Source of the DNA: a virus
IMG/VR virus record: IMGVR_UViG_3300005731_000064
Location: 1 to 38,579 of that record
Strand: one strand, 5' to 3'
DNA length: 38,579 nt
Under the pieces are notes generated by a model. That model did no database searches, was not told the origin of the DNA, and saw only the letters and a list, made by a program, of their open reading frames with translations. The stretch's first letter is position 1; the number at the start of each line of letters is the position of its first letter. Below, one piece after another: positions 1 through 8,622 of the stretch. Position numbers and translations under genes: made by a program.

Positions 1-167
1 CCTCCCAATATTGCGTGAAACTAAAAAAGGATCGCGTCTATGACGGTGTCGATGTCGAAAGCCCTAGGTAGCTATCGGCGGACAGAATTTGTCCCGTACT
101 CTGATCGCGGTGACACGCCGCCGGTGCTGGGGTAGGATGAACCTGCCCCTGAAAAAACGAGGTCTGA
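1..167. other. Left-end leader upstream of the terminase genes
   Basis: No protein gene is convincing here. It contains a short dyad (GGACA at 80-84 and TGTCC at 90-94, five-base centre) and one isolated GTGACA at 110-115 that lacks the partner repeats and spacing found elsewhere. No clear -35/-10 pair was recognised. The promoter for the late operon is presumably here or across the window end. Confidence 0.4.
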
Positions 168-662
168 TTGAGCAACGACAACGGCAAGCGCGGGCCCTAC
201 TTGCTGGACCCAGGACGCGAGGCGATCTTGATCGAGGCGGCGCGCTCGTTCCTGCCGTGGGCGGATCAAGCCGCGGTCGCTGGCGTGTCCGATCGGACCT
301 ACCGCTATTGGCGGTCGGCGGCGAAGCGCGGTGAGGAGCCCTATGCGACGCTGATGGGCAAGGTCTTTGCGGCCCAGGCGGCGGGCAAGGGGCGGATCCT
401 GCGCCGAATGCATGAGCAGTCAGAGGAAAACTGGGTCGTCGGCGCGTGGCTGCTTGAGCGGCGTGATCCGGCGAATTTCTCGCTTGTCGCTGCACTGCGG
501 CCTGAGGCCAAAGAAGACGAGTCGTCGACCAGTCACGAGGCGCGGAAGGCCAAGATCCTCGAGGACTACGCGGCCACGGGCGGTAGAGCTCGACACGAGG
601 CCCGGCGGCGCGCGATGGAGCAGATCAGAGCTGAGATCGCCACCGAGGGGGGTGACGAGTGA
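168..662 (+). CDS. terS: Terminase small subunit (DNA-recognition)
   Basis: This 164-aa protein probably recognises phage DNA and delivers it to the large terminase for packaging. An N-terminal helix-turn-helix is visible at about residues 24-50 (WADQAAVAGVSDRTYRYW). It is followed by a helical stretch and the WVVGAWLLERRDPANF block, which is typical of the small-terminase family in which a helical core ends in a W-x-LERR-x-P motif. The start is a TTG preceded by GAGG; no in-frame ATG gives the full domain. Its stop overlaps the GTG start of the large terminase by four bases, so the two are translationally coupled. Position at the head of the late operon supports the call. Family assignment is by motif only. 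Confidence 0.8.
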   Translation: MSNDNGKRGPYLLDPGREAILIEAARSFLPWADQAAVAGVSDRTYRYWRSAAKRGEEPYATLMGKVFAAQAAGKGRILRRMHEQSEENWVVGAWLLERRDPANFSLVAALRPEAKEDESSTSHEARKAKILEDYAATGGRARHEARRRAMEQIRAEIATEGGDE

Positions 663-2356
663 TCGGTCTTGCGCGTTCGAGCGTCGACCCGCTGCTGTTG
701 GCGCTGCCCTTTGACGTGCTGGTGCAGAGCTACCTAGCCGGTGCGACGCCTGCCGAGTTTGACGCTGTGATGTGGTATCGGTGCCGCTACGACCTCGAGG
801 CGTTCTGTATCGTGTACCTGTCCGATCGGTTCAGCTCGCCGTTCTCCGGCCTGCACCAGAACATGTTCGACGAGGACAAGCGGGCGTGGACGGAGCGCAC
901 GGAGCCCGAAAAGACGGCCGAGGCTGCCCCGCGTGGGTCGGCCAAGAGCACGATCAGGAGCTTCGCCAGCCGCATCCACGATCTGGTTTACGGGCTGGAG
1001 ATCTTCATCGGCCTGATCTCAACATCGTTCGACCTGTCTGAATCGCTGGTCAAGGACCTGTATGATGTGGTCAAGGACGCGGACGGCTATCCAGAGCTCC
1101 ACGCGCAATATGGCCCGTTCAAGATCACCGGCACTAAGACCGATTTTGTGTTCCGGTGCCCGTCCTCGCCAGTGCGCCAGGGCACGCGGGTTAAAGCGTA
1201 CTCGATGGGCGGCGCGGTTCGTGGCCACAAGCACGCCGGCAAGCGGTTTTCGTTGTGGGTCCTCGATGACGCCGAGCGGTCTGATCGGGTCATGAACCCA
1301 CGCCAGCGCGACAAGGACGAATCATTCATCGACGCGGACATCGTCAAGAGCGGCGACGCCTACACTCAGGTCCGCTTCGTGGGCACGATGCTGCACCCTG
1401 ACTCAGTCTTGGCGCGCAAGATGGATCCTGAGAGGTCGCCCGACTGGGACGGCACGACCTACCAGGCGATCGTCGAGTGGCCTGACGCGCTGGAAACGGG
1501 GTGGGAGCAGATCCGCGCCATCTGGGCGGACCTCACGCTAGGCGGCGCCCGTAAGCGCAAGCGGCTGGCACGTGAGGCGTACGAAGCCCGACGCGCAGAG
1601 CTGGACGCCGGCGCGGTGCTGCTGTGGCCAGATCACCCGGCGTTCTCGTTGTTCGACCTGATGTGCGAATACTGGGCCGATTCGCGCTCGTTCTTCAACG
1701 AAAAGCAGAACGAACCCGGAAAGTCGGACGATCTGACCTTCAACGTTGACCGCTTCAAGTGGGTGGTGTTGACGGACGCCAACACCATCGAGACGCACGA
1801 CGACAAGACGGTAGACCTCACGCCGGCGCGTACGGTGGTCTGGTGGGACCCGAAGCCCTACAACGCCAAGGCAACCGGCAAGGACTCCGGCGCGTTCGCC
1901 GTGGTTCACAAGGGCCTCAACGGCGGCAAGTACGTGCGCGAGGTCAAGCTGGTGAAGGGCTCGCCACAGGATCAGTGGGACGTGCTGTTTGACCTCATGC
2001 GGCGATTCCCGTTCGCCGAGTATCACTACGAGAACAACACCGGCACGGTCGAGGAGGATGCCGAATTCCTGCGCCAGTTCGCAGCCGAGCAGCGACGTAA
2101 CCCGCGGCTGCGGATCACCGGCCACAAGACCACCGGCGACAAAACGAACCGGATCGCGCAGAGTCAACCGGGCCTGGAGAACGGGTTTGTGATGCTCGTG
2201 CGCGGCGGCGTGCCTAGCGCTGTGATCGAGCAATACAGGCACTTCCCGGGCGGCCGGAATGATGACGGGATCGACGCTGTAGAGCGCGCCCTGTGGGTGC
2301 TTGATAAGGTAGCAGCACCCATGGTCAAGGTGCGCAGCGCCGCCCGTTTCTTCTAG
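659..2356 (+). CDS. terL: Terminase large subunit (packaging ATPase/nuclease)
   Basis: This 565-aa protein is the packaging motor that pumps DNA into proheads and cuts concatemers. A Walker A motif lies at residues 90-98 (APRGSAKST) and a Walker B at 199-206 (LWVLDDAE). The C-terminal RNase H-like nuclease shows acidic residues D397 (WWDPK), E458 (HYENN) and the NDDGIDA cluster at 534-540. Length is normal for the family. The usual glycine before the Walker A lysine is alanine here (GSAKS rather than GSGKS), which is tolerated in some terminases. The GTG start overlaps terS by four bases. The portal gene follows 8 bp downstream behind an AGGAGA ribosome-binding site. Confidence 0.95.
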   Translation: MIGLARSSVDPLLLALPFDVLVQSYLAGATPAEFDAVMWYRCRYDLEAFCIVYLSDRFSSPFSGLHQNMFDEDKRAWTERTEPEKTAEAAPRGSAKSTIRSFASRIHDLVYGLEIFIGLISTSFDLSESLVKDLYDVVKDADGYPELHAQYGPFKITGTKTDFVFRCPSSPVRQGTRVKAYSMGGAVRGHKHAGKRFSLWVLDDAERSDRVMNPRQRDKDESFIDADIVKSGDAYTQVRFVGTMLHPDSVLARKMDPERSPDWDGTTYQAIVEWPDALETGWEQIRAIWADLTLGGARKRKRLAREAYEARRAELDAGAVLLWPDHPAFSLFDLMCEYWADSRSFFNEKQNEPGKSDDLTFNVDRFKWVVLTDANTIETHDDKTVDLTPARTVVWWDPKPYNAKATGKDSGAFAVVHKGLNGGKYVREVKLVKGSPQDQWDVLFDLMRRFPFAEYHYENNTGTVEEDAEFLRQFAAEQRRNPRLRITGHKTTGDKTNRIAQSQPGLENGFVMLVRGGVPSAVIEQYRHFPGGRNDDGIDAVERALWVLDKVAAPMVKVRSAARFF

Positions 2357-2364
2357 GAGATCTG

Positions 2365-3954
2365 ATGTCTCTGCTCTCGTTCCTGCGGTCAGGCTCCAGC
2401 ACGATCGACCCCGACCCGATCAAGCCCACCACGCGGGGCGCGTCTGACGTCCACTGGCGCTGGCAGGCTCACAACCCGCTACCCAGCACCGAGCAAGGTT
2501 GGCGCGAGCGGTACAATTGGCTCTTTGACTGGTACGCGGGGCAGCCGTACACAAATGACGACGTCAAGGATCTGCGGTTGTTCAAGGCCGTTGACACCGA
2601 CGGGAAGATCCTAGCGATGGCCCAGCGCCTGAACCGGGACGCACAGTTTGTGGTCGACACCGACACCTATGCGCTCAGCGGCGGTAGGTGGTCGCTGGAG
2701 ACGTTCGCCGGCGTCGACAGTTCTACACTACGGGCCGGTCAACAGGTGTGGCAGCGGTCGGGTCTACAGGCGCACAAGGCGGCCTGGATCCGAGCGGCGG
2801 CAAAAATGGGCGACTGCTGGCTTGAGGCGGTGCGGTTCGACGGCGGATCTCGGCTCGTGGCCTACGACCCTCGCCACTGCACGCCGGAATATATGCCCGA
2901 CGGCATCACGCTGGAAACGCTGACGGTGCAGATCGAATACTTCGGCGAGCCTGACGCGAACGGCGATCGAGCGCTCCACGTCTACAAGCGGGTAATCACC
3001 GCGAACGAGATCATCGTGACCGAGATGGGCAGCGACGGCGTGCCCGTTGAAATCACCGGGGAAAGCGGCAAGCACGGGCTAGGCGTGCCTCCGGTGGGTC
3101 ACCTGCGCATGACGGAGATCGTGGGGTGTCCAGAGCATAGCCTATGGGCCGGGCACGGGCTTGACCTGCCCATGGCCGCTATGGACTCGATGGTTGCGCA
3201 CATGCGGGCGATCTCCGAACGCTACGCGCACCCACACATTGTGGCCAAGGGTGCGCGCCTCGGTGGCGACGGTTTCGAGCAGTTGGGACGGGCCTTCATG
3301 CTGCCAGAGAAGGGCGAACTGTCCTACCTTGAGCCGGCACTAGCCGGCATTCAGCCGCTGTGGGAGATGACTCAAGGCTACCTACAGGACGTGCGGGGGA
3401 CCGTCCCTGAGTTCATCTTGTCGGGCACGGGCGCCAACACGAGCGGTAGAGCTCTGGAGTTCCGTGCGGATCAATTCCGGCGCAAGATGATCGACGCCCA
3501 GACCCGTGTAAACGCGGTGATCGCCCAGGTGACCGGCTACGCGGTGATGCTGGACGCCGAGGTCAAGGCGGGCGGGTCTGACCCCTTCCGCATCATGGCG
3601 CCGCCTCCGCTGCCGATCGACCGCGCCCAACACGTCACGCACGTAAGCACGGCGGTGCGTGAGGGGTTGATGTTGCGCGAGGACGGCGTCAGGCAGATGC
3701 AGGCGATCGGCCTCATCGACGAAGAGATCGACGCAGTGCAATACGCGGCACGGCTGCAAGAAGAGGCAGCAGGCGGCGGCGGTGGCGACGTGTTGGGCAA
3801 GCTCCCGCTAGCAGCTCAGCAGCTCGCACTAGCGCGTGAGAGGGCGGTCACCGCGGGCGACGCCGCACTAGCGGCAAGGCTTGGTGAGATCGGCGAGCAA
3901 ATGGCCGTCGTCCTCGCCGAGTCGTTGCAGCCTCAGGGGGTTGCAGGAGAGTAG
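2365..3954 (+). CDS. Portal protein
   Basis: This 529-aa protein is the predicted dodecameric portal through which DNA enters and leaves the capsid. It follows the large terminase directly. It shows the usual portal plan: a mixed N-terminal wing (residues about 30-290), then a stem/crown region with long helices. The segment GTVPEFILSGTGANTSGRALEFR (about 353-375) resembles the conserved stem region in which a glycine/serine-rich loop precedes long helices. The C-terminus is Ala/Gln-rich and helical, like a crown. The ATG is preceded by AGGAGA. The exact portal subfamily (SPP1-, HK97- or Mu-like) is not resolved from the sequence alone. Confidence 0.85.
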   Translation: MSLLSFLRSGSSTIDPDPIKPTTRGASDVHWRWQAHNPLPSTEQGWRERYNWLFDWYAGQPYTNDDVKDLRLFKAVDTDGKILAMAQRLNRDAQFVVDTDTYALSGGRWSLETFAGVDSSTLRAGQQVWQRSGLQAHKAAWIRAAAKMGDCWLEAVRFDGGSRLVAYDPRHCTPEYMPDGITLETLTVQIEYFGEPDANGDRALHVYKRVITANEIIVTEMGSDGVPVEITGESGKHGLGVPPVGHLRMTEIVGCPEHSLWAGHGLDLPMAAMDSMVAHMRAISERYAHPHIVAKGARLGGDGFEQLGRAFMLPEKGELSYLEPALAGIQPLWEMTQGYLQDVRGTVPEFILSGTGANTSGRALEFRADQFRRKMIDAQTRVNAVIAQVTGYAVMLDAEVKAGGSDPFRIMAPPPLPIDRAQHVTHVSTAVREGLMLREDGVRQMQAIGLIDEEIDAVQYAARLQEEAAGGGGGDVLGKLPLAAQQLALARERAVTAGDAALAARLGEIGEQMAVVLAESLQPQGVAGE

Positions 3955-3984
3955 TACTTGCAGTACAACAGAGATGCACCCAAA

Positions 3985-4003
3985 AGGGCCGCCGTCGGGC
4001 CCT
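3985..4003 (+). promoter_or_regulatory. Short hairpin between portal and scaffold genes
   Basis: AGGGCC (3985-3990) and GGCCCT (3998-4003) form a 6-bp stem with a 7-base loop in the 115-bp gap between portal and scaffold. No T-run follows, so it is not a classic terminator. It could tune expression or mRNA stability of the scaffold gene. Confidence 0.35.
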
Positions 4004-4069
4004 CAAGCTGCCTAGCAGCATCGGACGCAACACGGGCCGCCGCCGTTTCACGGGCGAGGGAGCATCACG

Positions 4070-4696
4070 ATGGAAGAGAACGAAGGCACCACCACGGGGC
4101 AAGAAAACGCGGATGATCAGGGCAGCGACCAAGGCAACGCAGGCGACAGCGGCAAGACGGTGTCAGTTGCAGCCGTGCAAGACGAGCGACGCAAGCGACA
4201 AGCCGCTGAGCGTGAACTCGAGGCGTACCGCAGCAAGGAAGCCGAACGCGAGCGCGCGGACCTTGAGAAGCGCGGCGAATTCGAGACGCTTCTTGCGCAA
4301 GAACGCGCTGAGCGTGCTGCCATTGACGCGCGGGCGGCAAAGCTTGAACGTGACGTCATTCTCGCGCGCCGTGGGCTTACGGCCGACGACGCGGCGGGGT
4401 TCGCGCACTACGTCTACGAGTCAACGCCAGCCGACGATCGCCCTGAGTTTGCGGCGTTCCTTGACTCGGAGCTGGCGGAAGGCGGACGGCTGCATCGGTT
4501 CGTCGCCGTCGAAGAGCGCCCCAAGGGCACCCGGTCGAAGCAAGAGCGGCACGGCGTCGATGTCCCTGCATGGATTGCAGCGGAGGCGGATCGACGCAAG
4601 CGCGACGGCGGAGCTCTGTACAAGGACGTCCCCGACGGCGAAATGCGCCGGAAATGGTTCAACGACCGCTATGGCGGCAAGGACCCACGCAAGTAA
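4070..4696 (+). CDS. Capsid scaffolding protein
   Basis: This 208-aa protein is predicted to guide prohead assembly and then leave or be degraded. The N-terminal 30 residues are acidic, Gly/Gln/Asp-rich and disordered. Residues about 35-100 form a highly charged coiled coil (ERRKRQAAERELEAYRSKE and following). The C-terminus is basic, as expected for a capsid-binding tail. Position between portal and major capsid is the standard place for a scaffold. The ATG follows GAGGGAG at suitable spacing. No protease motif is seen in the gene or nearby, so removal of the scaffold may be non-proteolytic. Confidence 0.8.
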   Translation: MEENEGTTTGQENADDQGSDQGNAGDSGKTVSVAAVQDERRKRQAAERELEAYRSKEAERERADLEKRGEFETLLAQERAERAAIDARAAKLERDVILARRGLTADDAAGFAHYVYESTPADDRPEFAAFLDSELAEGGRLHRFVAVEERPKGTRSKQERHGVDVPAWIAAEADRRKRDGGALYKDVPDGEMRRKWFNDRYGGKDPRK

Positions 4697-4735
4697 CCGC
4701 GGCGCCTCGGTGCCGCTTACCACGAGAGGCACCCA

Positions 4736-5137
4736 ATGAGCTTTGAGTACCGCCGTGGGGTGCGAAACCCCACTCTGGTTCCGCTTGACTCGACGTCCGC
4801 GGACATCGAGGTTGGCGACGCAATCACGATGTCCGGTGGCACCACTGGATACGCCAAGGAAGTCGACGCCGCCGCCGAGGCTGTGATCGGCTTCGCCATG
4901 CAGGCGGTGTCGAGCCCTAGCGCCGACGGTGAGGCGTCCGTTCTCGTCGACGTCAGCAAGGACAGCGTCTATGAGGTCGGCCCCGATGCGGGCTCGGTCA
5001 CGCAGGCGCTGAACTTCACGGCGCTTGACGTCGGTGCGGACGCGCGTTCGGTCGACATCGACGGCACCACGACGGCGGATCTGCTCGTCGTCCAGTGCGA
5101 AGTCGACGATAACAAGATCTACATCAAGCGCGCCTAG
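4736..5137 (+). CDS. Head decoration protein (predicted)
   Basis: This small 133-aa beta-rich protein sits immediately upstream of the major capsid gene. It has a repetitive beta pattern with the segment VGDAITMSGGTTGYAKEVD and a terminal DNKIYIKRA strand. This resembles capsid-stabilising decoration proteins (lambda gpD position, DUF2190-like beta fold) that read x-GDai-x-l near the N-terminus. It probably binds the outer capsid surface. The start is an ATG behind GAGAGG. The gene ends 9 bp before the capsid start, and the pair should be co-expressed at high level. Function is inferred from position and size. Confidence 0.65.
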   Translation: MSFEYRRGVRNPTLVPLDSTSADIEVGDAITMSGGTTGYAKEVDAAAEAVIGFAMQAVSSPSADGEASVLVDVSKDSVYEVGPDAGSVTQALNFTALDVGADARSVDIDGTTTADLLVVQCEVDDNKIYIKRA

Positions 5138-5146
5138 GAGGCCATC

Positions 5147-6130
5147 GTGGATATCACCCAAGTTCCGGCGCTGATCGCAAACGACGCCAAGGCCGAAACC
5201 GTCATGCTCGAGCAGTACGACGCTCAGCCCAAGATGTACCAGACCCTCTGCGACGTGCGCCCGGTCAGTGAGACCAACCTGTACGGCAAGAACGGCACCG
5301 TGATCCAAGGCGCGGGCCGCTTCAAGAAGCGCGAGGACGGCGCGGAGATCGAGGCCGACAACCCTGAGCAGGGCCCGACGTGGTACTGCAAGATCCAGCC
5401 CTACGGCCGACGCCTTGACCTGCCCGATCGGCTTGTTGAGGGGTCCAGCGCCGGGCAGATCGCCAACATGATCCGCGAATTCGCGATGGACTTCGGCGAA
5501 TCGGCGGGGCTCGACAAGGATGATCACGTCGCTGGCATGTGGCAAAAGGGCAGCCTGACCGCGGGCTCGCTGGAATACTTCGACGGCCGGTGGGTCAACG
5601 GTGCGGATCCGCACCCTAAGTACGTCTATGACGGCCTCCCATGGTTCGACACCGCGCACACGCTGACCGGCTCGAGCACGACCATGAGCAACCACGCTGT
5701 CTCGCGTGCGTTGACCTCGGCGAATCTTCAGACGACCCTAACGGAGATCCGCACCGGCCTGTCGCTGGACGAGCGCGGCCAGCGGATCCGACTGCGCCCC
5801 GACACGCTGATCGTTCCGCCTGAGCTGGAGTTCACCGCGCGCACCGTGCTGGAGTCTGTGCTCTTGCCCGGCGGCCAGAACAACGACGCCAACGTCGTGC
5901 GCGGCGCGCTCGATCTGGTTGTGTGGGATGCCCTGACCGATACCGCGTCTGCCGCGGCTTGGTGGGTGTCGCAGCGTGGTCGCGGTGTGGTCTGCTTCGA
6001 TGAGGCGCCCCGGATCAAGCTCGTGCGCGATGACCTCAAGGGCCAGTGGCAGTTGCTTGCCGAGTTCAACTTCGGCGCCGCGGTCAAGAACGTGCGGTAC
6101 GACTTCTGCAACAACAAGGCCGCCAGCTAG
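5147..6130 (+). CDS. Major capsid protein
   Basis: This 327-aa protein is the predicted HK97-fold capsid subunit. The C-terminal half contains a block typical of Mu gpT-like and related capsid proteins: LIVPPELEFTARTVLES (about 220-236), then NDANVVRGALDLVVWDALTD, then the WWVSQRGRGVV and LVRDDLKGQW strands. The GTG start follows a perfect TAGGAGG ribosome-binding site, consistent with high expression. A stem-loop lies 10 bp after the stop. No N-terminal delta-domain is obvious, which fits a separate scaffold gene upstream. Confidence 0.9.
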   Translation: MDITQVPALIANDAKAETVMLEQYDAQPKMYQTLCDVRPVSETNLYGKNGTVIQGAGRFKKREDGAEIEADNPEQGPTWYCKIQPYGRRLDLPDRLVEGSSAGQIANMIREFAMDFGESAGLDKDDHVAGMWQKGSLTAGSLEYFDGRWVNGADPHPKYVYDGLPWFDTAHTLTGSSTTMSNHAVSRALTSANLQTTLTEIRTGLSLDERGQRIRLRPDTLIVPPELEFTARTVLESVLLPGGQNNDANVVRGALDLVVWDALTDTASAAAWWVSQRGRGVVCFDEAPRIKLVRDDLKGQWQLLAEFNFGAAVKNVRYDFCNNKAAS

Positions 6131-6140
6131 GTGGTAGCCT

Positions 6141-6165
6141 GAGCGGCGGGCGCGTCTCGCCGCTC
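6141..6165 (+). terminator. Stem-loop after the major capsid gene
   Basis: GAGCGGCG (6141-6148) and CGCCGCTC (6158-6165) form a perfect 8-bp stem with a 9-base loop, starting 10 bp after the capsid stop. No U-tract follows, so it is either a partial/Rho-type terminator or a 3' stabiliser that raises capsid mRNA over downstream connector genes. Confidence 0.55.
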
Positions 6166-6181
6166 ATCCCAAGGGGTCTTC

Positions 6182-6544
6182 ATGTCGTCATTCACCTACG
6201 AGCCGAGCACCGACCGCGGGCGCGTACGCTTGATCCTTGCGGACACACGCAAGAAGACGGCGCACTTTGACGACGATGAGATCGACGCGGCACTGTCGAC
6301 GCAAGGCAGCGTTGAGGGTGCTTGCTATGAATTGGCCGTGGGCATGGTGGCCCACGTCGCCCGCCACGGGTCCAGCCGGACCGAATCTGGACAGGGCAAG
6401 TCTCGATCGATCGACGACACCAAGGCCGGCGACTTCTGGCAGGCCATCGCGGACCGATATGCGCCGTACGCCACGACGGCCCGGCTGCCTTCGATCACTG
6501 TGATCAGCAGCCGCACCCCCAGCGCCGATGGATGGACTGAATGA
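6182..6544 (+). CDS. Head-tail connector / head completion protein
   Basis: This 120-aa protein has the signature of gp6/gp15-like head completion proteins. It starts with TDRGRVRLILADT, then FDDDEIDAALS, followed by an amphipathic helix with small residues (ACYELAVGMVAHVARHG). These proteins form a ring below the portal that seals the filled head and joins the tail. Its position directly after the major capsid is normal. It overlaps the next gene by ATGA (6541-6544). Confidence 0.75.
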   Translation: MSSFTYEPSTDRGRVRLILADTRKKTAHFDDDEIDAALSTQGSVEGACYELAVGMVAHVARHGSSRTESGQGKSRSIDDTKAGDFWQAIADRYAPYATTARLPSITVISSRTPSADGWTE

Positions 6545-6747
6545 ACGACCCGACCTTGCTTGAACGGACCCCCGAGACGACGGCGGAACGCTACGACCGG
6601 CAGATCCTCGAGGCGCTATTGCGCATCGAAGCGCTGTTGACCCCTGCACCCGAGGCCAAGCCGGCCGCGGCGCCGATGCCTGCCCCCGTCAAGCCTGCCG
6701 CTGCGGTCAAGGCCAAGCCGGCGCGCAAGCGGGCGCGCAAGAAGTGA
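6541..6747 (+). CDS. Small basic-tailed protein in head-tail connector cluster
   Basis: This 68-aa protein of unknown function has a short helical N-terminus (YDRQILEALLRIEALL). The rest is a low-complexity Pro/Ala/Lys tail ending in KRARKK. The basic tail suggests contact with DNA or an acidic partner. It overlaps both neighbours by four bases (ATGA upstream, GTGA downstream), so it is clearly translated as part of the connector operon. It could be a minor head protein or an assembly factor; no family was recognised. Confidence 0.65.
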   Translation: MNDPTLLERTPETTAERYDRQILEALLRIEALLTPAPEAKPAAAPMPAPVKPAAAVKAKPARKRARKK

Positions 6748-7469
6748 CGTACCTAGCACCGGATCCGCTGCCCCACGACCTGTTCAAGGGGATCGACGCG
6801 GCGGTAACACAGCGCTTTCTAGTCGCTGCGGATGAGTCTGCCCCGACGGTCACTGCAACAGAGGTCAAGGTCTACCACGGGTCGACCTTGATCGGCACCT
6901 ACACCGGCGCGTGGGATGCCCCGACGGCGACCGCATCGGCAACCGTACTCGGCGCTGGCACCTCATCGGCCGCGCTGGATGACGTGCCATGGTACGCGGT
7001 GTGGCGACTGACGATCGGCGGCGTGGTCGTCGAGTCTGTACGCGCCGTGCGATTCCAGGCCCGCGCAGTCTACTGCCCCGCGACGACGGCTGAGGTCCTG
7101 CTTGACTATCCAGACCTTGAGTCTACGCTAGGCGCCACGAGCTCCGACCGGATCGAAGACTTGGCGGAGGCGTGGGAGCGTCTACAGCGTGAGCTCGAAA
7201 AGCGCGGCGTGAAAGTCAACCGCCTGATGGACCCCGGCCAGCTCGCTGAGCCCGTCAAGACGTGGGCGGCTGCGATCCGCTACATGAAGGCTGGTGAGGC
7301 GGGGATGTCCCAAGAATGGAAGGACGCCGGCGCCGCGTACCTCGAGCAGGTGATGAGCCTACTTGAACGGCCGATGCTGGTCGACGAGGATCAATCGGGC
7401 GCGGTCGACACGTTGCCGGCTGAGGCGAGCGATCAAGACGGCTTCTGGAAACGCGGGCGGCTTTCATGA
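6744..7469 (+). CDS. Putative head-tail joining / neck protein
   Basis: This 241-aa protein lies between the connector and the tail-terminator gene. The first 110 residues are beta-rich and Thr/Val-rich, resembling an immunoglobulin-like or decoration fold. Residues about 115-215 are helical (AEVLLDYPDLE and EDLAEAWERLQRELEKRGV), like an adaptor domain. The two halves may represent a fusion of a decoration-like and a connector-like domain. The GTG start overlaps the preceding stop by four bases. Function is inferred from position. Confidence 0.6.
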   Translation: MTYLAPDPLPHDLFKGIDAAVTQRFLVAADESAPTVTATEVKVYHGSTLIGTYTGAWDAPTATASATVLGAGTSSAALDDVPWYAVWRLTIGGVVVESVRAVRFQARAVYCPATTAEVLLDYPDLESTLGATSSDRIEDLAEAWERLQRELEKRGVKVNRLMDPGQLAEPVKTWAAAIRYMKAGEAGMSQEWKDAGAAYLEQVMSLLERPMLVDEDQSGAVDTLPAEASDQDGFWKRGRLS

Positions 7470-7909
7470 CAACGCCTGTCAACACGGGGATCGAAACCTC
7501 GGTGATCTTGGATGCGATCCGCGCGCGCCTTGAGGCCGAGGTATCGGGGATCACGGTCTATCCCCACGTCGGCGCCCCGATGCCGTCGGCCAGCCTGCAC
7601 AAGTCTGCGGAGGTCGTGCCGGTGTCGACGAGCCCACCCACGGCAGGACGGCAGCGCGAGTACCTGATGGTCGTGCGGGAGTTCTCGATCCGCTGGCGCA
7701 CGTCCGCAGTCGTGTCGCCGTCGACATCCGAGGGTGACGCGCTGGCGTTCGCCGCGCAGATCAGGACCGCGCTGTGTGGCAAACACACGTGGGCGCACAC
7801 CTATCAGATGACTTTTGCCGGTGAGCCCGTAGCCCTCGAACGGGACGGCGGGTACTTCATCGGGGAGATCAACACCATTTCTCGGCGGGCGATGCCCACC
7901 GGATCCTAA
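7466..7909 (+). CDS. Tail terminator / tail completion protein
   Basis: This 147-aa protein has the layout of tail terminators (lambda gpU-like). It has an N-terminal helix (SVILDAIRARLEAEV) leading to the strand ITVYPHVG, then long strands including REYLMVVREFSIRW, and a C-terminal strand. It would cap the tail tube and join it to the head. It starts within the ATGA overlap with the preceding gene. The tail-tube gene follows 12 bp downstream, the standard order. Confidence 0.7.
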   Translation: MTTPVNTGIETSVILDAIRARLEAEVSGITVYPHVGAPMPSASLHKSAEVVPVSTSPPTAGRQREYLMVVREFSIRWRTSAVVSPSTSEGDALAFAAQIRTALCGKHTWAHTYQMTFAGEPVALERDGGYFIGEINTISRRAMPTGS

Positions 7910-7921
7910 TTAGGAGGGACC

Positions 7922-8485
7922 ATGCCGACGCTTCCCGTCGAGACCACCGCATACGACTACAGCGTGCTGACGTTCATTGACGACACGCCCACGACCCCGC
8001 TTGAGTACGAGGTGTACACCCTCACGGGCTCCGTCACGGTGAGCGGCTTCAAGTACTACCTCAACGAGTCGAAGGACCTGCAAGCACGCGGCCGGCACCT
8101 CTCGACCATCCCGGGCCAACGCACCTACGTTGAAGCGACGCTGACGTTCTACGTCGATGGCTCGTACGCCGGATCGGCAAAGGACGGCCTGATCGACTTG
8201 ATCGGCGGCACCTCTGGCGGCTCCTACGCGTCGCGCGTCTTGACCGACGCTAACAGCCCGATCCCCCACCTGCACATGTATCAAGTCGCGACGCTGCCCA
8301 ACGCGGCGACGGCGAAGTTGGCACTGGAGGACTGCGAGGTAACGGCCTTCAACGTGGACGACTCCGAAGGCGACTCGCAGAAGATCAGCCTCACGGTCCG
8401 CTCCAAGGGGCGCACCTTCATGGACGGTGAGTGCGTGGCGGCCGAGTATGGCGCCAGCCGCACCGCGCCGTCGTGGCTGCCCTAG
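7922..8485 (+). CDS. Major tail tube protein
   Basis: This 187-aa beta-rich protein is preceded by the strongest ribosome-binding site in this part of the operon (AGGAGGGACC then ATG), as expected for an abundant structural protein. Its length and alternating polar/hydrophobic strands fit the siphovirus tail-tube fold. It lies between the tail terminator and the tail assembly chaperones, which is the conserved position of the tail tube. It ends before a 137-bp structured intergenic region. Confidence 0.75.
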   Translation: MPTLPVETTAYDYSVLTFIDDTPTTPLEYEVYTLTGSVTVSGFKYYLNESKDLQARGRHLSTIPGQRTYVEATLTFYVDGSYAGSAKDGLIDLIGGTSGGSYASRVLTDANSPIPHLHMYQVATLPNAATAKLALEDCEVTAFNVDDSEGDSQKISLTVRSKGRTFMDGECVAAEYGASRTAPSWLP

Positions 8486-8527
8486 TCCTCTGCTGCGGGC
8501 TCCCGTCTACCCCTCGCGCCTCCTATC

Positions 8528-8604
8528 CCCTGACGCGCGCCACCGGGTAGGCAGGTGTCCGCAGCCCATGCCGGTGCTATGGTGAGGCTACCAGGGCGTC
8601 AGGG
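8528..8604 (+). promoter_or_regulatory. Long-range RNA stem between tail tube and tail chaperone genes
   Basis: In the 137-bp gap after the tail-tube gene, CCCTGACGC (8528-8536) is perfectly complementary to GCGTCAGGG (8596-8604). Inside, CACCGG (8541-8546) can pair with CCGGTG (8571-8576), or GGTAG (8546-8550) with CTACC (8588-8592). The two inner pairings are mutually exclusive. The chaperone ribosome-binding site (CGGAGG, 8612-8617) lies 7 bases beyond the outer stem. The element may lower chaperone translation relative to the tail tube, or hold a promoter. Confidence 0.5.
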
Positions 8605-8622
8605 CTCGGTACGGAGGTGCGT

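Noticed and set aside
110-115. Isolated GTGACA near the left end as a regulon site
   Set aside because: No tandem partners and no -10 at 26 bases.
1538-2242. 234-codon minus-strand ORF
   Set aside because: Antisense to the well-supported terminase large subunit; no domain.
4421-5695. Long 424-codon minus-strand ORF
   Set aside because: It lies opposite the scaffold, decoration and capsid genes and shows shadow composition with no ribosome-binding site or domain.
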